DNA of 30,414 bases, taken from NCBI GenBank assembly GCA_016295795.1, contig JAEDKN010000010.1, forward strand, positions 1-30,414, in the 5' to 3' direction. A model generated the notes under the pieces. That model searched no databases and was not told the DNA's origin. It was given only the letters and a program-made list of their open reading frames with translations. A program made the position numbers and the translations under genes. Shown here piece after piece: positions 6,763 through 13,882 of this stretch. Each line of letters starts with the position of its first letter. The first letter of the stretch is position 1. Origin of the DNA: Bacilli bacterium. Lineage in GTDB: Bacteria; Bacillota_I; Bacilli_A; RF39; UBA660.

Positions 6763-9078
6763 CTATTTACACCCACAATTTAATGTAGTTATTTTTTCTA
6801 GGCTTACAGCCTCTCCTTCTCGTCTACCACAACGAGGACAAACATCTTTTATGACTCCAACGTATCCACATACGGGATCTCTATCAACGGGATGATTAAT
6901 TGCACCATAACCAATTCCTGATTCTTTCATTATACGAACAACTCGTTCAAATGCATCCAAATTTTCTGATGGATCTCCATCTAGTTCGATATAAGAAATA
7001 TGTCCTGCATTTGTTAATTCATGATATGGAGCTTCTAATTTAATTTTTCTCTCTATTGAAATATTATAATAAACAGGTATATGGAACGAATTCGTATAAT
7101 AATCTCTATCAGTAACACCCTTTATTTTTCCATATATTGCCCTATCTATTCTCACAAATCTTCCTGATAATCCCTCTGCTGGTGTTGCTAAACAAGTAAA
7201 GTTCAAGTTATATTTTTCAGAATATTCATCACATTTATCTCTCATAAATTTGATTATCTTTATTCCTAATTTTTGCGCTTTCTCACTTTCTCCATGGTGT
7301 TCCCCAATAAGTGCCTTCAAACACTCTGCAAGTCCTATAAAACCAATAGATAATGTCCCATGTTTTAAAACTCTTCTCAACCTATCTCCATTTTTCAATT
7401 TATCAGAATCAATCCAAATACCTTGTCCTAATAAGAATGGAAAATTATAAACGTGTTTGCTGCACTGTATTTCAAATCTTTCTAACAATTGATCCTTAAC
7501 CAAATCTAACAATTCTTCTAATTCTTTGAAGAATCCATCTAAATCAGTTTTATCGTGACCTGCTACCACTCCATATTTTATTCCTAATCTAGGTAAATTA
7601 ATTGAAGTAAATGATAAATTACCTCTACCTGGAGTTATTGCCTTATCAGGATCAACCGAGTTTGCCATTACTCTTGTACGACACCCCATATATCCAACTT
7701 CAGTTCTATAATCTTCAGGATTATAATATTTCAAGTTAAATGGTGCATCTATAAATGAGAAGTTAGGGAACAATCTCTTTGCAGAAACTTTACAAGCTAA
7801 TTTAAATAGGTCATAATTTGGATCCCCCGGATTGTAATTTATTCCTTCTTTCACTTTGAAAATCGAAATTGGGAATATTGGAGTTTCACTATGTCCAAGA
7901 CCTGCTTCTACAGCTTTCAAATAATTTTCAATAACCATTCTTCCTTCGACTGAGGTATCAGTACCGAAATTAATTGAAGAAAAAGGAACTTGAGCTCCAG
8001 CTCTAGAATGCATAGTATTTAAATTATGTACAAATGCCTCCATTGCTTGATATGTTATTCGATTAGTTTTCTTTTTAGCTTTATCATACGCCATAGAAAA
8101 CAATCTTTTTATGTTTTCAGATTCCTTTGCATACTTATCAAATTCTTTTATATCTAAATCAATACTGGTAAGTTTATCAATTTCTTTTAACATTGTATTA
8201 AAACTAATAAATTTACCATATTCAGAATAATCTAACAAATCAGATAAAGTTTGTTTAAACTGCTTTTTAAAAGTTTTTAGTACTCCTGGTGCCATATAGT
8301 AATCAAAAGCAGGAATGCTTTGTCCCCCATGCTGATCGTTTTGGTTGGACTGAATTGCTATTGCAGCTAAAGCTGTATAACTCATAATATCATTAGGAGC
8401 CCTCAAATGACCATGTCCTGTAGAAAATCCATTTTTGAAAAGTTTTTCTATATCAATTTGCATACAAGTCGTAGTACCCATAGGTAAGAAATCCATATCA
8501 TGTATATGTATATCCCCATCTTCATGGGCATCAGCAAATTTCTTCTTCATCAAATAAGATTTTGCAAACTCCTTTGAAATGGTAGAACCATACTGTAACA
8601 TAGTTCCCATCGCAGTATCTCCATCAACATTTGCATTTTCTCTTTTTAAATCTTCTTCTCCAGAAGATTTTAACCCAAGGCCTTCTATCGTTTTTAAAAA
8701 TTTGTGTTTTTTCTTATCATCGAAAAACATTTCACGAGATTGTGCTCTTTTTTCACGATAAGCTTTAAAAGATTCATAAACATCTTGATATCCTTTTTTA
8801 CTCAACTCACATTCAATCATATCTTGAATATCTTCAATTTTAATCTTTTCTTCATTTTCATATTCTTTTTCAATACGTTTAATTACAGCTTGAAAAACTT
8901 TTTGAATATCTTTTTCTGTATAAATCCTTTCCTCAACATTTTCATAATCATCAGGTCTATTAATATTGTCAAATCCTTTTTTTATAGCTATAGCTATTTT
9001 TGTAGCATCAAAATCTACTTTTTTTCCATTTCTTTTAACTACTTTTAAAGTTGTTAAAACATCATCGCAAACAGTCAT
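6763..9078 (-). CDS. nrdD: Anaerobic ribonucleoside-triphosphate reductase large part (NrdD), ending before the radical glycine
   Basis: 771 residues from the ATG at 9078, which has GGAGG eight bases upstream; a TTG five codons earlier is less likely. It begins with an ATP-cone (about 11-105, LKVVKRNGKKVDFD) for allosteric control. The barrel shows the substrate-radical Cys in GYMGCRTRV (C466), FLPMGTTTCMQIDIEKLF (198-214) and LATPAEGLSGRF (630-641). The C-terminal zinc ribbon is DPVCGYVGVIKDVCPRCG (C737, C747, C750), followed by NCGC (C768, C770), and the protein ends at once with TAG. Normal NrdD continues here into RxxGYL, which is supplied by the next gene. It reduces NTPs to dNTPs without oxygen. 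Confidence 0.95.
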   Translation of the reverse strand: MTVCDDVLTTLKVVKRNGKKVDFDATKIAIAIKKGFDNINRPDDYENVEERIYTEKDIQKVFQAVIKRIEKEYENEEKIKIEDIQDMIECELSKKGYQDVYESFKAYREKRAQSREMFFDDKKKHKFLKTIEGLGLKSSGEEDLKRENANVDGDTAMGTMLQYGSTISKEFAKSYLMKKKFADAHEDGDIHIHDMDFLPMGTTTCMQIDIEKLFKNGFSTGHGHLRAPNDIMSYTALAAIAIQSNQNDQHGGQSIPAFDYYMAPGVLKTFKKQFKQTLSDLLDYSEYGKFISFNTMLKEIDKLTSIDLDIKEFDKYAKESENIKRLFSMAYDKAKKKTNRITYQAMEAFVHNLNTMHSRAGAQVPFSSINFGTDTSVEGRMVIENYLKAVEAGLGHSETPIFPISIFKVKEGINYNPGDPNYDLFKLACKVSAKRLFPNFSFIDAPFNLKYYNPEDYRTEVGYMGCRTRVMANSVDPDKAITPGRGNLSFTSINLPRLGIKYGVVAGHDKTDLDGFFKELEELLDLVKDQLLERFEIQCSKHVYNFPFLLGQGIWIDSDKLKNGDRLRRVLKHGTLSIGFIGLAECLKALIGEHHGESEKAQKLGIKIIKFMRDKCDEYSEKYNLNFTCLATPAEGLSGRFVRIDRAIYGKIKGVTDRDYYTNSFHIPVYYNISIERKIKLEAPYHELTNAGHISYIELDGDPSENLDAFERVVRIMKESGIGYGAINHPVDRDPVCGYVGVIKDVCPRCGRREGEAVSLEKITTLNCGCK

Positions 9079-9112
9079 ATTATTTACCTCCAATATTACC
9101 TTCTATAAGAAA

Positions 9113-9141
9113 ATTTTAAATTGAAATATTTACAAAGTCAA
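9113..9141 (-). promoter_or_regulatory. Promoter of the nrdD operon
   Basis: TTGACT (9136-9141), a 17-base spacer and TAAAAT (9113-9118) on the minus strand, about 35 bases before the nrdD ATG. I see no convincing NrdR box pair around it. Confidence 0.65.
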
Positions 9142-9454
9142 TCGATTTTCAATTGTTTTTTTTGATGATTTTGTTGCCATCACTTTAAAACCCTTATTTT
9201 TCAAGAAAAAAACAAAAAAACATTTTTTTGTTCGATTTACATTTTTTAATTTTTTCGTTTTTTTGTCTTTTTTAAAATTTGCTTTTTTCGTTTTTTTTCC
9301 TTATTTTATAAGCTTTTTATCAAAAATTTTGTTTTTTGAAAATTATTTTTTTTCACGTTTTTTAATTTTTGATTTTTTCATTTTTTTGTTTTTTTAAAAA
9401 CTTTTTTCTATAAAATATAAGCTTTTTTTAGCCAAATACAGTTATTTCAAAGGA
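9142..9454. other. T-rich non-coding tract with an imperfect internal duplication
   Basis: About 310 bases between the nrdD promoter and the recA terminator hold no gene that I can support. The plus strand is dominated by T runs of 5-8 broken by CG, G or C. Two halves look alike: ACATTTTTTAATTTT (from 9239) recurs as ACGTTTTTTAATTTT (from 9355), and TATAAGCTTTTT (from 9307) recurs from 9416, giving a period of about 110 bases. It may be an intrinsically bent or UP-element-like upstream region, or simply decayed DNA. Confidence 0.6.
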
Positions 9455-9485
9455 AAAGCAAAGAGTGTAAAGCACCCTTTGCTTT
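9455..9485 (-). terminator. Terminator of recA
   Basis: On the minus strand AAAGCAAAGGGTG and CACTCTTTGCTTT form a 13-pair stem with one G-T pair and a 5-base loop, followed by TCCTTT. It lies 24 bases after the recA stop. Confidence 0.75.
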
Positions 9486-9508
9486 ATTTACAAAATATTA
9501 CACAAAAA

Positions 9509-10510
9509 CTAACCAATATTGTAATATTCTCTAATCTGTTTTTCAATTTCTTCTGATAATTCTTTCTTTTCCTTCAAAAGCAATTTAACATTTTCTCGTC
9601 CTTGCCCAAGTTTTTCACCTTTGTATGAAAACCAAGCACCACTCTTCTCTATAACTCCTGATTCCACGCCTAAATCTACAATTTCGCCTTCTCTAGAAAC
9701 TCCCTCACCATACATAATATCCACTGTAGCATTCTTAAATGGTGGAGCCACTTTGTTTTTTACTACTTTAATATTAGTTCTATTTCCTACTATTCCATCA
9801 CCCATTTTTAAAGCTTCACTTCTTCTTACATCTAACCTAATACTAGAATAAAATTTCAAAGCTCTTCCTCCTGTTGTTGTTTCTGGGTTTCCAAACATTA
9901 CTCCCACTTTTTCTCTCAACTGATTTATAAATATTGCAATTGTATTTGTCTTATTTATAGTCCCTGATAATTTTCTCAATGCTTGCGACATAAGACGTGC
10001 TTGAAGTCCAACATGGGAATCACCCATTTCTCCATCTATTTCGGCTTTTGGAACTAGTGCTGCAACAGAATCTATTACTATTATATTTATAGCATTGCTT
10101 CTTACCAATGCTTCACATATTTCTAAGGCTTGTTCTCCTGTATCAGGTTGTGATAATAATAATTCGTTTATATTTACCCCCAAATTTTTAGCATAATTAG
10201 GATCTAGAGAATGCTCAGCATCTATAAATGCTGCTCTTCCACCTTGTTTTTGAACTTCTGCAATTGCATGCAATGCAAATGTAGTTTTACCACTAGATTC
10301 TGGACCATATATCTCTATTATTCTCCCTTTAGGATATCCACCAATTCCCAAAGCTATATCAAGCGATAATGACCCACTAGGGGAAACATCTATTTCCATA
10401 TGACGATTATCACCCAATTTCATTATTGAACCCTTGCCAAATTGTTTTTCAATATCATTTAGTACCTGTTCTAGCGTTTTATCAGTAGTACTTTCATTAG
10501 TTTTTGCCAT
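9509..10510 (-). CDS. recA: Recombinase RecA
   Basis: 333 residues from the ATG at 10510 (GGAGG eight bases upstream). This is the standard RecA core with Walker A GPESSGKTT, a Walker B strand NIIVIDSVAALVPKAEIDGE, the MAW-type PYP-like loop VSPSGSLSLDIALGIGGYPKGRI, and the L2 region MFGNPETTTGGRALKFYSS. It catalyses homologous strand exchange and triggers LexA self-cleavage. The C-terminal tail is short and acidic, as in other low-GC Firmicutes. It follows rodZ-pgsA in the Bacillus order but has its own terminator and a promoter region that holds a LexA-like site. The stop is TAG. Confidence 0.98.
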   Translation of the reverse strand: MAKTNESTTDKTLEQVLNDIEKQFGKGSIMKLGDNRHMEIDVSPSGSLSLDIALGIGGYPKGRIIEIYGPESSGKTTFALHAIAEVQKQGGRAAFIDAEHSLDPNYAKNLGVNINELLLSQPDTGEQALEICEALVRSNAINIIVIDSVAALVPKAEIDGEMGDSHVGLQARLMSQALRKLSGTINKTNTIAIFINQLREKVGVMFGNPETTTGGRALKFYSSIRLDVRRSEALKMGDGIVGNRTNIKVVKNKVAPPFKNATVDIMYGEGVSREGEIVDLGVESGVIEKSGAWFSYKGEKLGQGRENVKLLLKEKKELSEEIEKQIREYYNIG

Positions 10511-10538
10511 TAATATTACCTCCATTTTTTTACTTACA

Positions 10539-10544
10539 ATTATA
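10539..10544 (-). promoter_or_regulatory. -10 box of the recA promoter
   Basis: A perfect TATAAT on the minus strand, about 30 bases before the recA start. No good -35 is visible at 16-18 bases, which fits an activated or regulated promoter. Confidence 0.4.
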
Positions 10545-10580
10545 TGTTACAACATTTAAAGAAAAATTGCAAGCTTTTTT

Positions 10581-10594
10581 CGAACATTTGTTTT
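10581..10594. promoter_or_regulatory. Possible LexA (SOS) box upstream of recA
   Basis: CGAACATTTGTTTT matches the Firmicute SOS consensus CGAACnnnnGTTYC except at the last base and one weak inner position. It sits about 40 bases upstream of the recA -10 box, in the gap where a recA operator is expected. Confidence 0.4.
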
Positions 10595-10614
10595 TAGTCT
10601 CTTTTTTTTACTTA

Positions 10615-10647
10615 AAAAAAAGAATTCTTATTAAGAATTCTTTTTTT
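10615..10647 (-). terminator. Terminator of the rodZ-pgsA unit
   Basis: Two 15-base perfect arms (10615-10629 and 10633-10647) built around AAGAATTCTT enclose a 3-base loop. On the minus strand the second arm ends in a T run. The stem overlaps the pgsA stop codon and its last codons. Confidence 0.8.
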
Positions 10648-11230
10648 CAAATATAAGTTCTTTATTTAAATTAAAATATTCAATCATAGATACAATAGAC
10701 ATTATAGTAGCAAAATAAAGTAAAAAATCAGCTATTCTTAAATTAATAAGTTCAAATGGTAAATTATTAAAGAAAATCAATGTTATTCCTATCATCAAAG
10801 ATGCTGTTTTCAACTTTCCAGATTTTATAGCAGCTACTACCCTGCCACGAGATGCAGCTTCCATTTTAATTGCATTAACAACTGTATCACGTAAGACTAT
10901 AACTACAGGTATAATAGGATTTATAAATCTAAGAGAAGCTAAAATAATCAAAACAGAATTAACTAGAACCTTATCAGCAATAGCATCTAACATCTTCCCT
11001 GTATTAGTTATAAGACCATATTTTCTTGCAATATGACCATCTAAAAAATCGGTTAAACTAGCAATTATAAAGACAATCCCAGCAATTACATATTTTAAAT
11101 TTAGTAACACGTTACCAACATAAAAACTAGGAAAAGCTATATTTATTTGATCAAATGGAAATAACAACAATATTATCAAAACTAAGCTTAAAATTATTCT
11201 TGTAATTGTTAATTTATTAGGTGTGTTCAA
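10631..11230 (-). CDS. pgsA: CDP-diacylglycerol--glycerol-3-phosphate 3-phosphatidyltransferase (PgsA)
   Basis: A membrane enzyme that makes phosphatidylglycerol phosphate from CDP-diacylglycerol and glycerol-3-phosphate. The complete CDP-alcohol phosphotransferase motif is present: D61..D64-G65..A68-R69........G78...D82...D86. Hydrophobic helices surround it (about 10-25, 45-60 and others). I start it at the TTG at 11230 because AAGAGGTGA lies six bases before it; a GTG three codons upstream would also keep the frame but lacks a site. That gives 199 residues and a one-base gap after the rodZ-like stop. The rodZ-pgsA-recA order is conserved in Bacillus. Confidence 0.93.
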   Translation of the reverse strand: MNTPNKLTITRIILSLVLIILLLFPFDQINIAFPSFYVGNVLLNLKYVIAGIVFIIASLTDFLDGHIARKYGLITNTGKMLDAIADKVLVNSVLIILASLRFINPIIPVVIVLRDTVVNAIKMEAASRGRVVAAIKSGKLKTASLMIGITLIFFNNLPFELINLRIADFLLYFATIMSIVSMIEYFNLNKELIFEKKNS

Positions 11231-11231
11231 G

Positions 11232-11729
11232 TTAATCACCTCTTATTTCGTGAACACTTAAAAGTTCTCTATTAGTTATATTTTCATTAGGAATTAAGAT
11301 GGATTTCAAAATCATTATTATTAACATTAAAATAAGTAGCAATATTACACATGCTCCTACAACCTTAAAATAACGTTTATCTATATAAACACTGTTATTT
11401 TGAATAGTATATGGAGAAGATATTTTATTCTGTTCTTTTTGTTTATGGTCCTCTTCAGCTTCCAATATATCCTTAAGGCTAATTTTAGATGTATGTTCAA
11501 ACAAAAAATCATTAAACTCATCTACAACTTTTTCAGGATCTAACCCCAAATATTTTGCGTATTCTTTTACTCGGTCTTTAAGCTCAAACATATCTCTAAA
11601 AGCTCTAGTATTACCAGATTCTATATTAGAAATAATACTTTCCGAAACATTTAAATCTTCTGCAGCCTCTTCTATACTCACACAGTTGCTTTCTCTAGTT
11701 TCTTTTAAATAATCACCAAGTTCTTTCAA
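11232..11729 (-). CDS. RodZ-like helix-turn-helix membrane protein (YmfM type), short form
   Basis: 165 residues from a TTG at 11729, which has GAGGTG five bases before it. The open frame continues upstream, but only by translating the 3' end of the RNase P RNA gene, so that extension is rejected. Residues 1-68 are a Xre/RodZ-type HTH (GDYLKETRESNCVSIEEAAEDL, then NVSESIISNIESGN). One membrane helix follows at about 122-145. The outer C-terminal beta domain of full RodZ is missing, leaving only about 20 residues after the helix. RodZ proteins link MreB filaments to the membrane. The position before pgsA and recA matches ymfM of Bacillus. Confidence 0.82.
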   Translation of the reverse strand: MKELGDYLKETRESNCVSIEEAAEDLNVSESIISNIESGNTRAFRDMFELKDRVKEYAKYLGLDPEKVVDEFNDFLFEHTSKISLKDILEAEEDHKQKEQNKISSPYTIQNNSVYIDKRYFKVVGACVILLLILMLIIMILKSILIPNENITNRELLSVHEIRGD

Positions 11730-11754
11730 ACACAACACCTCATTTATATAAAAA

Positions 11755-12107
11755 TAATATTTTATAAGCCATGTTCTGTTCCTATTTCTAGGCGACAAAC
11801 ATTTATCTACCGTCTCCGGTCCCCGATTTGGTTCATTTTCCTCTTCGAAGCTCCCCTACCAAAATTTGGGTTTCTCACTCGTGGGGTTTACCGCGTTCCA
11901 CATCATCCGTTTCCAGATTATTCGTCACTATGGCACTTTACAACTACTAGAGTCATGTCTTAGAGATTTAGACTCCTTCGTCGCCGTTAGCTATTAAGCT
12001 ACCTAAGGTTATTTTTTCCCTTAGCACGAACACTAAAAGCATCTCAGCTTTTGTGAGCATGGACTTTCCTCTATATCATTAAAAATATAGCGTTTGTCAA
12101 AATATTA
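11755..12107 (-). ncRNA. rnpB: RNase P RNA, bacterial type B
   Basis: The catalytic RNA that matures tRNA 5' ends. On the minus strand the universal block GAGGAAAGTCCATGCTC is followed by GCTGAGATGC and GTGTTCGTGC, then GTGACGAA, GGAACGCGGTAAACCCC, the Bacillus-like GAGAAACCCAAATTTTGGTAG, GTAGATAAATG and, near the end, AGAACATGGCTTATAA. The order and segments follow B. subtilis rnpB (type B). The limits are set by the P1 stem, TAATATTTT with AAAATATTA. The first bases overlap the stop codon of gpsB. A U-rich stretch follows the 3' arm. Confidence 0.95.
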
Positions 12108-12455
12108 TTCATCTTTTCCGTATACTATTTTTTCCAATTGAGCAAGTCTTCTCATTATATCTAGATTAGTACCAGTAGAAGAAAAGCCATTATTATTTAA
12201 ATCATCATCAGCACCTTTAGCAATTTCTATGCTAGTTCTTAAATTACGAATTTCTTGTTTAAGTGCTACTATCTGTTCCAACAACTCTTCTTTTTCTTTT
12301 TCGCTTTCTCTTATCATCTTAAAAAGCTCTTCATAATCACCAATCACTATATCTAAAAATTGGTCTACCTCTTTTAATCTGTATCCTCTTGTATCGATTT
12401 TAAATTCTTTTTCTAAAATATCTTGAGGAGTCAAAGTTACTTTATTTTGAAACAT
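12105..12455 (-). CDS. gpsB: Cell division protein GpsB (DivIVA-like)
   Basis: 116 residues from the ATG at 12455, preceded by GGTGA six bases away; four more codons upstream are open but not needed. The N-terminal DivIVA/GpsB membrane-binding domain is clear (TPQDILEKEFKIDTRGYR, then LKEVDQFLDIVIGDYEEL), followed by a coiled coil to about residue 80 and the short GpsB C-terminal helix (LDIMRRLAQLEKIVYG). GpsB moves class A PBPs between the side wall and septum, and its likely client PBP1 is encoded about 6 kb away. It directly precedes rnpB, as in B. subtilis. Confidence 0.92.
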   Translation of the reverse strand: MFQNKVTLTPQDILEKEFKIDTRGYRLKEVDQFLDIVIGDYEELFKMIRESEKEKEELLEQIVALKQEIRNLRTSIEIAKGADDDLNNNGFSSTGTNLDIMRRLAQLEKIVYGKDE

Positions 12456-12481
12456 ATTTTTCACCAATCCCTTATGCTTAT

Positions 12482-12510
12482 ATTATCACAAATAAAATAT
12501 AAATTGTCAA
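12482..12510 (-). promoter_or_regulatory. Strong promoter of gpsB (and probably rnpB)
   Basis: A perfect TTGACA (12505-12510), a 17-base spacer and GATAAT (12482-12487) on the minus strand, about 30 bases before the gpsB start. It is the best sigma-A match in the window and could also drive rnpB by readthrough. Confidence 0.75.
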
Positions 12511-12533
12511 TTACCTATAATATCTATAAAAGT

Positions 12534-13868
12534 TTACTGTTCATAAAAATCATCAAAATAGTTATCTACATCATCATCCTCTTTAATAATCAAATCAGAT
12601 GTTTCCTGCGGATTTGTAGAAATCAAGTTAGAAATCTTATTGTCTTGAATCACTTGAGTATTATTCTCTGAATCATCTATGTCAAGAATTGGAATCGCAT
12701 CCACATCAGAGAATTCTTTTTCCACAGAATCTGTTGAATTATTAGTATTTAAAATCTCAACGCTATTATCCAAATGAGGAATATTCAAAGATTCATCTAT
12801 TTTTGTCTCTTTAGGATAAATTATATCATTGTTCAAATATGAATCAATTGGATCTTCTATTCTTTCGTAAGTAGGTGTATAACTATTGTATGCATTTACA
12901 TTATTAGTATTTATTTCGTCTTTATATGATGATTCCTTAGAAAAATTTTTTTCCACAGAATCTGTTGAATTATTCATATTTAGAGTTTCAATATCACTAT
13001 TTAGATAAGGAGTATTATAAAGTGGTTCTTCCAGTTCTTCTTTATTGTTAAAACTTTTTGTATTTTCATCTAAATAGTCAGAAGTTTTTACCAGATTATA
13101 CGAACTAGTTACAGCACCAACAGAATTGTTTGCTTCTTCTTCATATGCTGCATTATCCCCAGTATCTACATCACTATTTAAAATTGGAGTAACAGAATCC
13201 TCTAATACAATATTCTTCTCGTTAATATTTTCAGTAGATAATGACAAGTTATTATTAGGCAATTCTATATTTGTTTTTTTCTTTTCAAAAGTAAATCTGC
13301 TTAATCTGTTTATAATAAATACTACAAACTTAATTCCTATCCTTATCCAGAACAGATAACTGCTGATCTGTATTAAGCTTGTAAGATCTTCATTACTATA
13401 TATAGAGCTTCTTTCAAAAATATCTATATCATTTGAAATAACAGTTCTTAATATCAAAAAGAATAGAAATTGAAATACAAAAAAGTACAAAATATTAAGT
13501 GCTTGATACCAATTACTTTTTTTTGCTTTGACATTTTTCGCAATATCAATAAAAATGGATATATCAGTAACAAGAAGCATTCCAATATATACATAACACG
13601 ATGGAAAATACACTATTTCTAAATAATTTTCAACTATTTGATCCAACGTGTCAACAAAAAAAGAGAAATGGGAAACCGGCAGTAATAAAAGCGTTACACA
13701 ATAAATTATTAAAGCTGTAATTTTGCCTTTTTTTGATTTTCTAAAATAGAAAAAAATCATAATTATTAACAGTAATCCTGTCAAAATTAAGATTTCAATA
13801 AAAAAAGGTACTGATGCAATCAGATTCAATATCTTTATTATGCTCTCTAAAAACGTTACCTTTTCCAT
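12534..13868 (-). CDS. Five-helix membrane protein with long acidic repeat tail, in the sortase operon
   Basis: 444 residues; no family recognised. The N-terminal half has about five membrane helices (about 22-42, 49-71, 87-107, 121-145 and 165-187). From about residue 195 to the end is a 250-residue hydrophilic, Asp/Glu/Asn/Ser-rich tail with no predicted fold, ending in a cluster DDDVDNYFDDFYEQ. The tail holds two copies of a 23-residue unit (288-310 and 365-387) sharing NNSTDSVEK. With five helices the tail and the N-terminus lie on opposite sides of the membrane; positive residues flank helices 1 and 5 (RKSKKGK, RFTFEKKK), which favours a cytoplasmic tail. It starts 14 bases after the sortase stop with GGGAG upstream and is the last gene of the operon. 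Confidence 0.75.
   Translation of the reverse strand: MEKVTFLESIIKILNLIASVPFFIEILILTGLLLIIMIFFYFRKSKKGKITALIIYCVTLLLLPVSHFSFFVDTLDQIVENYLEIVYFPSCYVYIGMLLVTDISIFIDIAKNVKAKKSNWYQALNILYFFVFQFLFFLILRTVISNDIDIFERSSIYSNEDLTSLIQISSYLFWIRIGIKFVVFIINRLSRFTFEKKKTNIELPNNNLSLSTENINEKNIVLEDSVTPILNSDVDTGDNAAYEEEANNSVGAVTSSYNLVKTSDYLDENTKSFNNKEELEEPLYNTPYLNSDIETLNMNNSTDSVEKNFSKESSYKDEINTNNVNAYNSYTPTYERIEDPIDSYLNNDIIYPKETKIDESLNIPHLDNSVEILNTNNSTDSVEKEFSDVDAIPILDIDDSENNTQVIQDNKISNLISTNPQETSDLIIKEDDDVDNYFDDFYEQ
12717..12743. repeat. Intragenic direct repeat, copy 1
   Basis: A 27-base sequence containing CCACAGAATCTGTTGAATT, identical to the copy at 12948-12974, coding for the shared NNSTDSVEK part of the tail repeat of the membrane protein. 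Identity at the DNA level suggests recent duplication or gene conversion. Confidence 0.85.
12948..12974. repeat. Intragenic direct repeat, copy 2
   Basis: Identical 27-base copy of 12717-12743, 231 bases apart (77 codons, so the frame is kept). Confidence 0.85.
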
Positions 13869-13882
13869 TTCTTGCTCCCTTT

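Noticed and set aside
6745..6765. Pyrrolysine or selenocysteine at the nrdD TAG
   Set aside because: TAG is a normal stop for six genes here, and a strong ribosome site restarts translation right after it.
8704..9048. 114-codon plus-strand frame, very Phe/Ile rich
   Set aside because: It is antisense to the ATP-cone part of nrdD, and its low-complexity FFI composition arises from the A-rich coding strand.
11730..11798. N-terminal extension of the RodZ-like protein by 23 residues
   Set aside because: It is the translation of the 3' end of the RNase P RNA gene, and a TTG with a good ribosome site at 11729 starts a normal HTH domain.
12423..12671. 82-codon plus-strand frame over the gpsB promoter
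   Set aside because: It overlaps a strong minus-strand promoter and two minus-strand genes, with no start signals.
12717..12974. Short CRISPR-like direct repeats
   Set aside because: Only two copies, both in frame inside a coding tail repeat; no spacers or cas genes in the window.
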